The notes below the pieces were generated by a model. That model was given only the letters and a program-made list of their open reading frames with translations, did not search any database and had not been told where the DNA came from. A program made the position numbers and the translations under genes. This document shows, in pieces, positions 8,916 to 16,164 of a stretch of 64,000 nucleotides of DNA. The stretch covers positions 396,001 to 460,000 of the forward strand of contig NZ_CP028083.1 in assembly GCF_005491425.1 (NCBI RefSeq), written 5' to 3'. Numbering within the stretch: position 1 is the stretch's first letter; each line of letters starts with the position of its first letter. The stretch is from Lysinibacillus sp. SGAir0095. GTDB taxonomy: Bacteria > Bacillota > Bacilli > Bacillales_A > Planococcaceae.

Positions 8916-9011
8916 AAGTTTAGAATCAAATTCTTCTAAAGTCTAATCCATTAAAAAGTTCACACATATACTAGAGAAAAAGATGAATCCTAATAGGGGG
9001 TGAAAAGATTG

Positions 9012-9419
9012 ATGCCGTTTTTTCCGCCAGATGAGAGAAGAAGAGCATTCTCGCAAGATCCGAGGAGGGGAGCAAATCCACCAGCTAATAGACAAAGTTA
9101 TGGGCCACCAAACCAAATGAGAAGACCCAACAATCCTTACCTATATAATCAGGAACAGCCGGGGGGCTATCCACAGCAACATCAAGGATACCCGCAACAG
9201 GCTCAGGGCTATCCACAGCAACATCAAGGATACCCACAACAAGCTGGGGGCTATCCGCAACCACCACAAGGTTATGCGGAACAGCCAGGAGGCTATCCAC
9301 AGCAAGGACCTCGAAGAAGAAGACCAGACATGAATAGAATGATGGACCATGCAGGTAAATTATCCGAAGGAATCAATATCGTTAGACAGATAGGTGCTTT
9401 GTTTAACTTTTATAGATAA
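9012..9419 (+). CDS. YppG-like Gln/Gly/Pro-rich small protein
   Basis: A low-complexity protein of about 135 residues. The middle is a run of GYPQQ-type heptads and the C-terminus is a short conserved-looking tail, [20 protein letters not shown], then [15 protein letters not shown], which resembles YppG-family spore proteins. A GTG at 9000 overlaps the purine-rich AGGGGGTG site (8995-9002), so the ATG at 9012 ([10 protein letters not shown]) is the better start, with TTG 9009 possible. The RRRRP motif is shared with the Tyr-rich protein at 61938. Function is unknown; a spore-coat or cortex-associated role is an inference from composition. Confidence 0.72.
   Translation: MPFFPPDERRRAFSQDPRRGANPPANRQSYGPPNQMRRPNNPYLYNQEQPGGYPQQHQGYPQQAQGYPQQHQGYPQQAGGYPQPPQGYAEQPGGYPQQGPRRRRPDMNRMMDHAGKLSEGINIVRQIGALFNFYR
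9165..9305 (+). repeat. in-frame 42-bp tandem repeat inside the YppG-like gene
   Basis: Units start at 9165, 9207, 9249 and 9291 (last one partial). Each encodes two heptads such as GYPQQHQ and GYPQQAQ. The first two are almost identical at DNA level, suggesting recent slippage or unequal exchange. Confidence 0.85.
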
Positions 9420-9447
9420 TTCGCTTGTTTTATATGCATTATAGGAT

Positions 9448-9486
9448 TACACATCAATCTACAAGAAATTGATGTGTATTTTTTTT
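9448..9486 (+). terminator. terminator after YppG-like gene
   Basis: Perfect 11-base arms TACACATCAAT/ATTGATGTGTA, 9-base loop, then eight T. Confidence 0.88.
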
Positions 9487-9520
9487 GTGTACCAGGTACA
9501 TAAACAATTCTGAATATTGA
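9487..9520. repeat. GTGTACCAGGTAC interspersed repeat, copy 1
   Basis: GTGTACCAGGTACA, then AAACAATTCTGAATATT. Shares core and flank with the copies at 12679-12733 and 14305-14337. Confidence 0.7.
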
Positions 9521-9545
9521 AAGTGTTGCGTGACCATTCATCGAG

Positions 9546-9574
9546 AGCCGATTCCATATAGGAGTCGGCTTTTT
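9546..9574 (+). terminator. hairpin with T-tail
   Basis: AGCCGATTCC/GGAGTCGGCT stem (one G-U), 5-base loop, TTTT. No gene lies directly before it other than the YppG-like one, so it may be a second terminator or one for a lost gene. Confidence 0.6.
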
Positions 9575-9658
9575 CATGACAGGATGCGATATTGTTTAAA
9601 GCAGGTTTTATTTTATACCGAATAGGGGAACCTTATTGAAAAAGGAGGTTATTCCTAA

Positions 9659-9805
9659 ATGAAAAAGTTATTGTTGATGACGTTCTTATCGTTTTCGGTG
9701 TTCTCTTTGGTGGGTTGTGGTGATGATGAACTTGAAGAAGGAGAGCACATTGAAGAGGTAGAAGAAGAAGATGAAATCGGTGATGGCGAGATTGATGATG
9801 AATAA
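9659..9805 (+). CDS. very small acidic lipoprotein (48 residues)
   Basis: A short gene with an excellent Shine-Dalgarno sequence (AAAGGAGG from 9641) and ATG start. The product begins MKKLLLMTFLSF and has a lipobox LVGC with Cys20. After processing, only a 29-residue, highly acidic tail would remain (GDDELEEGEHIEEVEEE and so on). Terminators flank both sides, so it is a single transcription unit. A surface-anchored polyanion could bind cations or a basic partner, but I recognise no family. Confidence 0.72.
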   Translation: MKKLLLMTFLSFSVFSLVGCGDDELEEGEHIEEVEEEDEIGDGEIDDE

Positions 9806-9833
9806 ACGTTAAATTCTATTGAATGATAAGAAG

Positions 9834-9880
9834 ACCTCTAATGCTAGTATTAAAATAGTGTTAGAGGTTTTCTTATTTTT
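9834..9880 (+). terminator. terminator after small lipoprotein gene
   Basis: ACCTCTAA...TTAGAGGT outer stem with inner CTA/TAG pairing, followed by TTTTCTTATTTTT. Confidence 0.78.
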
Positions 9881-9912
9881 CATACACTTGTCGTTATTGT
9901 GAAGGGATTCCA

Positions 9913-9981
9913 TTGATTGATATTGAATCGTTAAAGAGAGTTGAAAAGTGTTTTAAGGAAGTAGGGTATCCCGTTACATAA
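9913..9981 (+). CDS. possible 22-codon leader peptide before the APH-type gene
   Basis: TTG start preceded by GAAGGGA; product LIDIESLKRVEKCFKEVGYP plus VT. It stops 15 bases before the kinase start, leaving room for the kinase ribosome binding site (AAAAGGAG). It could be a translational leader or a gene remnant; the evidence is weak. Confidence 0.25.
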   Translation: MIDIESLKRVEKCFKEVGYPVT

Positions 9982-9996
9982 AAAGGAGAATAACGG

Positions 9997-10857
9997 ATGA
10001 ATAGAAAATTTGAAGAGAAAATAAAAGCTGCTTTTGGTGATTTTGGAGAGCAGTGGCTAAAACAATTACCGGAGAAATTGAAGGTGATTTGTCATCAATG
10101 GGGGTTAACTATAGAAGGGGAACCATCGAATTTGTCTTATAACTACGTAGCGTACGTAACGGATGCCATGAACCGTTCACTCGTATTGAAAGTTGGCATT
10201 CCGGGATATGATTTCTCAAATGAAATAAAGGCATCGAGAGAATTTCAGGGTGATGGATTCGTAAAATTATATAACCATGATGATCAACTTGGATGCCTAT
10301 TACTTGAACGACTAAGCCCGGGTAAGATGCTGAAAGAAGTTGAAAAAGAAAATCAAATCGACATCTATCTGGATGCGTGGAACAAGTTAAACAGACAGCC
10401 GTCAGAAGAGTTACCCCATATACATAATTGGTTTAATGCCTTAGTCAACCCGGTTCAAAATGATTTCATTACACAGGAGCAAATTGAAACAGCACTTCAC
10501 TTTAAAAAGGAAATTGAAGCCACGTCTGATGGGCATGTGCACTTACATGGGGATCTACATCACGAAAACATCTTATTTGATCAGGAACGAGGCTGGTTGA
10601 TTATTGATCCAAAAGGGGTGCAGGGAGATCTTTACTTTGATTATATCTCGTTTTTATTTAACGATTTAAATGGAGACTTCGAATTGCTGGAATCTCGAGT
10701 GAAGCAATTGTCCAATAAGCAAGAATTAGACGAGCAGCGCTTAAGAAAAGCGGCTGTGGCACTTCTAACGGTTCAGGTTCTATGGGCGGTAGAGGATGGA
10801 GCAGATGATGCTAGGGAAATGAATGAGGTGTTGGAATTTTTGAGTGGCACGATTTAG
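9997..10857 (+). CDS. aminoglycoside/hydroxyurea-type phosphotransferase (APH(6)-like)
   Basis: A 286-residue kinase of the aminoglycoside phosphotransferase fold, closest in feel to the streptomycin 6-kinase/hydroxyurea kinase family. An N-lobe lysine lies in SLVLKVGIPG near residue 64. The Brenner motif HLHGDLHHENILF is near residue 182, and the metal-binding IIDPKGVQGD is near residue 204. It starts at ATG behind AAAAGGAG. It probably phosphorylates a small hydroxylated compound; whether it gives aminoglycoside resistance cannot be told from sequence. A U-tailed hairpin follows. Confidence 0.8.
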   Translation: MNRKFEEKIKAAFGDFGEQWLKQLPEKLKVICHQWGLTIEGEPSNLSYNYVAYVTDAMNRSLVLKVGIPGYDFSNEIKASREFQGDGFVKLYNHDDQLGCLLLERLSPGKMLKEVEKENQIDIYLDAWNKLNRQPSEELPHIHNWFNALVNPVQNDFITQEQIETALHFKKEIEATSDGHVHLHGDLHHENILFDQERGWLIIDPKGVQGDLYFDYISFLFNDLNGDFELLESRVKQLSNKQELDEQRLRKAAVALLTVQVLWAVEDGADDAREMNEVLEFLSGTI

Positions 10858-10866
10858 AAGTACTAG

Positions 10867-10904
10867 GGCCGCAAACTTTTATGAGTAGTTCGCGGACCTC
10901 TTTT
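10867..10904. terminator. terminator between convergent APH-type and DUF4188 genes
   Basis: GGCCGCAAACT/AGTTCGCGGACC arms, then CTCTTTT. Confidence 0.75.
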
Positions 10905-10907
10905 CGT

Positions 10908-11381
10908 TCAATAGTTTAGACGGTTACGAGCGGAACTCTTTTCTTTAGTAACGGGTATTGGATTCAAAGCCTTCCCTAAGCCATACTGGGGCATATTTAC
11001 ATAAATCGATTCATACGTTTCTTTACTTATTTGATAGGTTTCATGATAGATTCCAACCGCATCATTATTGCCAGCTTTTTGGTTGAATTTTTTCCAAGCT
11101 GTAAGATGTTTTTCATTTTTAGCGTAAGATAGCAGGGCATCGGTTGAGCGCCAATATTGAATCATGACCGTTGTTCTTAGCCCGAAATAACTCTCCATCG
11201 ATAAAAATCCCAGTTCTTCTTTGTTTGAATAGAGCTCCTTAATCATTCCAGGCATGGCATTGAAAACTGGTAGCCACTTATGCATGGCCAGTCGCTTGTT
11301 GATTCTCATGCCAATGATGAAAACGACAATGTCCTCAGTATTATCAATTGTATAACGCCCTGTAAAAATCTTTTTGGCCAC
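10908..11381 (-). CDS. DUF4188-type protein (monooxygenase-like ABM fold)
   Basis: A 157-residue protein resembling the DUF4188 family, related to antibiotic-biosynthesis-type monooxygenases and often encoded with PadR regulators. Conserved-looking stretches are IIGMRINKRLAMHKW, QYWRSTDALLSYA and FNQKAGNNDAVGIYHETY. The start is GTG at 11381, with GGGGTG about 8 bases upstream. It begins 6 bases after the PadR stop, so the two form an operon that PadR probably regulates. The enzymatic role is unproven. Confidence 0.75.
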   Translation of the reverse strand: MAKKIFTGRYTIDNTEDIVVFIIGMRINKRLAMHKWLPVFNAMPGMIKELYSNKEELGFLSMESYFGLRTTVMIQYWRSTDALLSYAKNEKHLTAWKKFNQKAGNNDAVGIYHETYQISKETYESIYVNMPQYGLGKALNPIPVTKEKSSARNRLNY

Positions 11382-11387
11382 TATTGA

Positions 11388-11936
11388 TCACCCCATTGAT
11401 ATTTTTTCAAGAGTAAACTCACACCATTCGATTGCAGCTTGGGTCGTTCTTTTTCCATAATCCAATGTGAACAGCCAGTAGTCTGAGTCCTTGTCCTTAC
11501 TTTCGTGATTGAGAATTGCTTGTTCGATAGAGAGATAGGTTTGGTAGCGTTTCTCGAGTTCTAGTTGGTAATTTTGTAAAAGTAACATCTGGTTGTCTTG
11601 TTCCTGATAGCGGCCAAAAAATAATTTAAGCAAAATTTCATTGCGTTCTGTTGGCAATTGTTCAATCGGCTGCTCCAACCAAGTTTTGAGTGTTTGGAGT
11701 CCTTTTGAGGTAAGGTAGTATTCATTTTTGTCAGGTTTGCCGGGGCTAGTCGAAGAACGGACTTCAGCTAATTCTTCCTGGACTATCAATTTTAAAGTGG
11801 GATAGATTTGGCCATAACTAATTTTCCAAAAATGATTTAAGCTCCGATCGATCAACTGTTTTATGGCGTAACCGGATTTACATTCAGTAGTTAATATGCC
11901 TAGAATTGCATACGTCGTATCGTTATAATGTTTCAC
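11388..11936 (-). CDS. PadR-family transcriptional regulator
   Basis: An approximately 182-residue PadR regulator. The N-terminal winged helix reads YAILGILTTECKSGYAIKQL ... FWKISYGQIYPTLKLIVQE, followed by the wing (YYLTSKGLQTLKTWLEQP). The C-terminal dimerisation helices are long. A GTG at 11945 is also in frame, but AGGTG lies 8 bases before the GTG at 11936 (VKHYNDTTYAILG), so 11936 is preferred. The product probably represses its own operon with the DUF4188 gene through the palindrome at 11949-11976, in response to an unknown phenolic or toxic ligand. Confidence 0.85.
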   Translation of the reverse strand: MKHYNDTTYAILGILTTECKSGYAIKQLIDRSLNHFWKISYGQIYPTLKLIVQEELAEVRSSTSPGKPDKNEYYLTSKGLQTLKTWLEQPIEQLPTERNEILLKLFFGRYQEQDNQMLLLQNYQLELEKRYQTYLSIEQAILNHESKDKDSDYWLFTLDYGKRTTQAAIEWCEFTLEKISMG

Positions 11937-11948
11937 TATTTTCACACC

Positions 11949-11976
11949 TATCTAAAAGATATGTATCATTTAGATA
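11949..11976. promoter_or_regulatory. probable PadR operator
   Basis: Perfect 8-base arms TATCTAAA/TTTAGATA with a 12-base spacer that holds an additional AGATA, just upstream of the padR-like start. It could be bound by the PadR product. Confidence 0.5.
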
Positions 11977-12066
11977 TATAATAATGGATATTAAAGGAAA
12001 TGACAAGTTTATTTTCTGAATTTATAATCAATTTAAAGAAACTTAAAAAATGAAAAAGGTGATTCG

Positions 12067-12666
12067 TTGAAGTTAGAAGATTATATGGAAAAGAGTTTCC
12101 CGAATTTATTCCTCACACCTCCACTTTTTTATAATTGGGAAATTGGTTTGCGTTTTGAATTAGGGAACCCAAAAGAAGAAAATGACAAGGTATATTTTGA
12201 GCGTGTCTATAATCGAGCTAAAACACTTTTTTCTGCAACTCATCAAGAAAACGATGAGTTGTTTATAGTGGCTCATGATTATCAGCTAATAAATGACAAG
12301 AGGAAAGGGAAGAGAACGAAGCTTTTCACTTCATTTTTGAAAGAAAAAAATCTAAAGTACAACATTCAACATCAGATTTTGCCTTCTGATAGGGGAGATG
12401 ATGATGACATCTGTAAACATCAGTATAGTTTGACGTGTCAGGTGAAAGACCTGTATCACAAACGTTTAATCAACGCTTTTTTTGCTACTAATATGACATG
12501 GCTCTATTTTGTGAATGTTACGAAAGGGACCATTTTTCATATATATGATGACAGAGGCTGTGATTTAGTCGCAACGAAAAAAGAAGCGATCCAGGGTATT
12601 TATCTTCAATACAATGACTGGATTTTAAACTATGATCGAGAGAAAATTGATGAAGTATTTAAGTAG
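12067..12666 (+). CDS. DUF3885-type hypothetical protein
   Basis: A 199-residue cytosolic protein resembling DUF3885 (PLFYNWEIGLRFELG near residue 18, DDRGCDLVATKKEAIQ near residue 164, then LYQKYNDWIL-like QYNDWILNYDR). It starts with TTG behind AAAGGTG, divergent from the PadR operon. It has no signal or membrane segment. In this family the N-terminal block and the DDRG loop are usual; function is unknown. It is a single gene, followed by an interspersed palindromic repeat rather than a standard terminator. Confidence 0.7.
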   Translation: MKLEDYMEKSFPNLFLTPPLFYNWEIGLRFELGNPKEENDKVYFERVYNRAKTLFSATHQENDELFIVAHDYQLINDKRKGKRTKLFTSFLKEKNLKYNIQHQILPSDRGDDDDICKHQYSLTCQVKDLYHKRLINAFFATNMTWLYFVNVTKGTIFHIYDDRGCDLVATKKEAIQGIYLQYNDWILNYDREKIDEVFK

Positions 12667-12678
12667 AATTTAGTTAGG

Positions 12679-12733
12679 ACCAGGTACACGTAATTATTCT
12701 AAATATTGCGAATTGTTTCTGTACCTGGTACAC
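12679..12733. repeat. GTGTACCAGGTAC interspersed repeat, copy 2 (two inverted arms)
   Basis: ACCAGGTACAC (12679-12689) and GTACCTGGTACAC (12721-12733) face each other around an AT-rich core containing AATATT and AATTGTTTC. It could fold into a hairpin downstream of the DUF3885 gene. Confidence 0.7.
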
Positions 12734-12838
12734 AAACAACACAAACAATTTACCCGAAGCGAATTCCATGCCTGTATTATCCCGAAATAGTATAATGGGG
12801 GCGAGATTACAATTTGTATGGAAGGGAGCCGAAATCAA

Positions 12839-13564
12839 ATGGCACAATCATTACAAGGGAAAGTAGCAATTATTACAGGTGGAGCAAGAGGAATTGGTAA
12901 GGCTACGGCCATTGCCTTGGCAAAAGAAGGCGTCAATATTGGTATGATTGCTCGAACTGAGGCGGGCTTAAGAGAAGTGGCTACAGAACTTGAAGGCTTA
13001 GGTGTGAAAGTTTCTTATGCGATGGCGGATGTTTCATCTCAAGAACAGGTGGAAGTAGCTGCTACTTTACTAGCAAAAGAATTAGGCAATGCGGATATTT
13101 TAATCAATAATGCCGGGATTGCCACATTTGGTTCGGTATTGGATATGGAGCCCGAAGAGTGGAAGAAAATCATTGATGTGAACCTAATGGGTACCTATTA
13201 TGTGACGCGTGCCGTGTTGCCTCAATTGCTTGAAAAAGAGAACGGCGACATTATCAATATTTCTTCAACAAGTGGCTTAAACGGAGCAGCGACTTCAAGT
13301 GCCTATAGTGCATCGAAATTTGGTGTAATCGGCTTTACAGAATCGTTAGCTCAGGAGGTTCGCCGCAACAATATTCGCGTAACGGCACTAGCACCAAGTA
13401 CAGTAGCAACGGACTTGGCACATGACTTGAGCTTAATCAAAGAAAACGATGAAACAAAACTCATGCAGCCTGAAGATATCGCTGAGATTATCGTGAACCA
13501 ACTAAAACTAAACCCACGTATCTACGTGAAAAATGCAAGCTTCATTGCGACAAATCCTTACTGA
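12839..13564 (+). CDS. short-chain dehydrogenase/reductase (3-ketoacyl-ACP reductase-like)
   Basis: Classical SDR of 241 residues. The NAD(P) motif is [10 protein letters not shown] near residue 14, with NNAGIA near residue 90. The catalytic Ser, Tyr and Lys are in [16 protein letters not shown] and the following helix. It is typical of the FabG-like housekeeping SDRs of Bacillus. The ATG at 12818 is part of the ribosome-binding region (AAGGGAG, 12822-12828), so 12839 ([11 protein letters not shown]) is the start. It stands alone and is followed by a strong terminator; the substrate is not predictable. Confidence 0.87.
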   Translation: MAQSLQGKVAIITGGARGIGKATAIALAKEGVNIGMIARTEAGLREVATELEGLGVKVSYAMADVSSQEQVEVAATLLAKELGNADILINNAGIATFGSVLDMEPEEWKKIIDVNLMGTYYVTRAVLPQLLEKENGDIINISSTSGLNGAATSSAYSASKFGVIGFTESLAQEVRRNNIRVTALAPSTVATDLAHDLSLIKENDETKLMQPEDIAEIIVNQLKLNPRIYVKNASFIATNPY

Positions 13565-13573
13565 TCAATTGAA

Positions 13574-13614
13574 AGCCAACCCTCCATTTTTGAACATGGG
13601 GAGTTGGCTTTTTT
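13574..13614. terminator. terminator after SDR gene
   Basis: 14-base stem AGCCAACCCTCCAT/ATGGGGAGTTGGCT with one mismatch and one G-U, then T6. Confidence 0.85.
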
Positions 13615-13636
13615 AATCTTTTGTTTTATTCAGAAT

Positions 13637-14224
13637 CTATTTGTTCTTTTCTTGTTCGCGTTCTTTTTTTATTTCTTCAATCTTTTTCATATATTCCTTG
13701 TGTTGCTTCTCCATTTCTGAAGTGGTTGGGATGAAGGACTCTGTATTGAAGTCGACCCGTTTTCCATATCGAATTAATTCATAAATAATCATCCCGTTGT
13801 TTGGCTTACCATTCACTGTACACATAGGAACGATGTCAAATAAAACAAAATAAAAAGCATAAAAAATAAAGCGGTCCCAAAACGTCTTGTATTCTTCGCC
13901 CCATCCATTGGCTAGTAAAAAGTTAATGAGCAGGGCAATGGAGAGGTTGATAAAAATGGGGCTGGCATAGACTAAAATGTAGGCTAGTTTACTATCGGTT
14001 TTTAAATCATCATAGGAAAACCAGCTATAGACATGATAATATTTGCGAATATCGATAATGCCAATTTTAAATAGCCGAGGTCCGGAACCAATCGTTAGCC
14101 TTGGATTGTTTACCCCAAATAACCAACTGACAATTAAATAACTCATTTCCCGAAGGAAGATCACAATAGGCAAGATGATAAATGCTGACATAACAAGAGA
14201 TACGAGATTGGAAATTCCAAACAT
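13637..14224 (-). CDS. membrane protein resembling an inactive M50 (site-2-type) metalloprotease
   Basis: A 195-residue multi-spanning protein with hydrophobic segments at about 6-24, 81-105 and 117-135. Where S2P proteases carry HExxH in the first core helix, this protein has FLREMSYLI (Arg25, Glu26, Tyr29). The typical following stretch is kept: WLFGVNNPRLTIGSGPRLF resembles FGV...TIGFGPRLF of that family. The second metal-ligand region (N-x2-P-x4-DG) appears as FDIVPMCTVNGKPNNG, with Asn for Asp. Glu26 is kept but both His are lost, so it is probably catalytically dead. The C-terminus is a charged Lys/Glu tail. It is convergent with the SDR gene. Confidence 0.6.
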   Translation of the reverse strand: MFGISNLVSLVMSAFIILPIVIFLREMSYLIVSWLFGVNNPRLTIGSGPRLFKIGIIDIRKYYHVYSWFSYDDLKTDSKLAYILVYASPIFINLSIALLINFLLANGWGEEYKTFWDRFIFYAFYFVLFDIVPMCTVNGKPNNGMIIYELIRYGKRVDFNTESFIPTTSEMEKQHKEYMKKIEEIKKEREQEKNK

Positions 14225-14304
14225 CTACTATACACATCCTAATGAAATGCTCGTGCGTTAATCTTTTATTACCCACAAATAATATGATGAACCATCGAAA
14301 AATT

Positions 14305-14337
14305 GAATTGTTTGTGTACCAGGTACACAAACAATTC
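14305..14337. repeat. GTGTACCAGGTAC interspersed repeat, copy 3 (perfect palindrome)
   Basis: Perfect 16-base inverted repeat GAATTGTTTGTGTACC around a single central A. It is the longest and most symmetric of the three copies in this window. Confidence 0.8.
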
Positions 14338-14683
14338 TGAAAGTTGAAGTTGTGGTGCGGGATATATGGTTAGACAGGACCATAAGAGCAAGAATGAGGA
14401 CGAAATGAGGCAAGCTTCCTTGTTAAAATGGGTTCCAATAGGCAACAACCCACGCTAAGAAATCGCATCATCACTACTTTACATAAGCCACTAAATGTGA
14501 TGTCTTTGCCTGGACTTACCAATTGTAATAAGCTTAAAGAATTAGTAGTAATAAGATTTAGTCTTGATAACGCACTATTAGGCAAATAGATAGCCTTTTT
14601 AGAAACGGATATTGAACAAGTAGTAGGAACTAGGAGTATTTCTCATGTTTATGAGATTTATAAATAGGAGGGGTGAGCGTAAG
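14338..14683. other. intergenic region before adaA, no gene seen
   Basis: About 345 bases. Short open frames exist on both strands (for example 14370-14585 minus) but lack a ribosome binding site and family resemblance. No clear Ada-box or promoter was identified, although the adaA promoter must lie here. Confidence 0.5.
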
Positions 14684-15259
14684 ATGGGGGCTAGTATCAA
14701 GCTGTCTTTTGAAGAAATGTGGGAGAAGATTATTGACTGTGACAGTAAGTATGACGGGTTATTTTTTACGGCCGTGAAGACAACCAAAATCTATTGCCGT
14801 CCTTCCTGTCGATCAAGAAAGCCAAAAAAGATCAACGTGGCATTCTACTATGACATTCATGAGGTAGAACTGGCTGGTTTTCGGGCATGTAAAAGGTGCC
14901 AGCCGGAAGCAGACCATTCGCCAAATAAGGAACTTGTCAGAAAAGTGATTACCTTCCTAGTAAATCAATATAAACAAAAGCTGACATTACAGGATGTTGC
15001 TAATCATGTAGGCATCAGCACCTTTTATCTTGAGCGGCTGTTTAAAAAGGAGACTTCAGAAACGCCACGTACCTATTTAGAAAAAATTCGGGTGGATAAA
15101 GCGGCCCATCTTCTAAAAAATACGGAACAATCGAACCTTGAGATTTGCTATGAGGTTGGTTTTCAAAGTCCATCGAATTTTTATAAAGTCTTTCGCCGCT
15201 TGAAAAACTGTTCTCCTAGTGAATATCGAAATTTAATGAGAAAAGAGATGCACCAATGA
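14684..15259 (+). CDS. adaA: AdaA: methylphosphotriester-DNA alkyltransferase / AraC-type activator
   Basis: A 191-residue sensor of DNA methylation damage. The N-terminal Ada zinc domain has Cys38, Cys42, Cys69 and Cys72 (YCRPSC ... CKRC). Cys38 is the expected methyl acceptor from phosphotriesters. The C-terminal half is an AraC-type double helix-turn-helix (LTLQDVANHVGISTFYLERL; LEICYEVGFQSPSNFYKVFR). AGGAGGGGTG (14666-14675) lies 8 bases before ATG 14684, so this start is preferred over 14645. Its stop overlaps the alkA start (ATGA). As in B. subtilis, methylated AdaA should activate its own operon. Confidence 0.93.
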   Translation: MGASIKLSFEEMWEKIIDCDSKYDGLFFTAVKTTKIYCRPSCRSRKPKKINVAFYYDIHEVELAGFRACKRCQPEADHSPNKELVRKVITFLVNQYKQKLTLQDVANHVGISTFYLERLFKKETSETPRTYLEKIRVDKAAHLLKNTEQSNLEICYEVGFQSPSNFYKVFRRLKNCSPSEYRNLMRKEMHQ

Positions 15260-16164
15260 AGTGGACCAATCATGGGACGTATATGGAAATAACACCACCG
15301 ATGGATTTCAATTTTAGAGAATGCCTCGTATTTTTAGGAAGGTCCGAGCATGAGATTCTGCACCAAATACGAGATGGCTACCTATATAAATTGATAAAAA
15401 TAAACGGCGAGTTGGTTTTGATGAAAATTGGGGAAGCCTCAAAAAACATTCGAGTCGAATTCCCATTCAATATATTAACGCAGAACGTATGTGAGAAAGC
15501 GGTTGCCTATCTAGCTGATTGGTTTGATTTGAACCAAGAGTTAGCACCATTTTATGAAATGGCTAGTCAAGATAAGGTGTTACACCAAATTGCGAACCAA
15601 TATCGGGGTTTAAGAATAATAGGCATTCCAGAATTATTTGAAGCTTTGACTTGGGCCATTCTCGGCCAACAAATCAATCTAACCTTTGCTTATACGTTAA
15701 AGAAACGCTTTATCGAACAGTTTGGAGAGAGTTTTTCATTCGAAGGGAATACCTACTGGCTATTCCCGGAAATCGAAGCAATCGCGCAGCTATCGATCGA
15801 GGAGTTAAAAAAACTCCAGTTCACAACAAGGAAGGCAGAATATATTATTGGCATTGCTCAATTAATGTCGGAGGGCAAGATCACGAAAGAAGATTTGCTC
15901 CATATACAAGACAATCAACAGGTGAAAAAATCTTTAATGGCGATAAGAGGGGTAGGGGCTTGGACGGCGGATTATGTGATGATGAAATGCCTACACCACA
16001 CGTCTGCGTTTCCAATCGCAGATGTCGGTCTTCACAATGCGTTAAAGCTTCAATTGGGACTAGATCGAAAGCCAACTCTCGAGGAAATTGAAGAGCTCGC
16101 AAAAAATTGGGAGGGGCATCAGGCGTATGCCACTTTTTATTTATGGAGGTCCTTATATGTGTAG
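15256..16164 (+). CDS. alkA: DNA-3-methyladenine glycosylase II (AlkA family)
   Basis: A 302-residue helix-hairpin-helix DNA glycosylase with the extra N-terminal beta domain of AlkA-type enzymes (about 1-105). The glycosylase core has EALTWAILGQQINL near residue 130, and the HhH loop MAIRGVGAWTADYVMMK near residue 230 is followed by the catalytic Asp in FPIADVGL. It removes 3-methyladenine and related lesions. It overlaps adaA by 4 bases and adaB by 8 bases, so the three repair genes are translationally coupled. Confidence 0.92.
   Translation: MKWTNHGTYMEITPPMDFNFRECLVFLGRSEHEILHQIRDGYLYKLIKINGELVLMKIGEASKNIRVEFPFNILTQNVCEKAVAYLADWFDLNQELAPFYEMASQDKVLHQIANQYRGLRIIGIPELFEALTWAILGQQINLTFAYTLKKRFIEQFGESFSFEGNTYWLFPEIEAIAQLSIEELKKLQFTTRKAEYIIGIAQLMSEGKITKEDLLHIQDNQQVKKSLMAIRGVGAWTADYVMMKCLHHTSAFPIADVGLHNALKLQLGLDRKPTLEEIEELAKNWEGHQAYATFYLWRSLYV

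Noticed and set aside
9165-9305. CRISPR-like repetition
   Set aside because: Direct 42-bp repeats without unique spacers, in frame inside a protein gene; no cas genes in the window.
14370-14585. 71-codon minus-strand frame upstream of adaA
   Set aside because: No ribosome binding site or recognisable motif; the composition is not protein-like.
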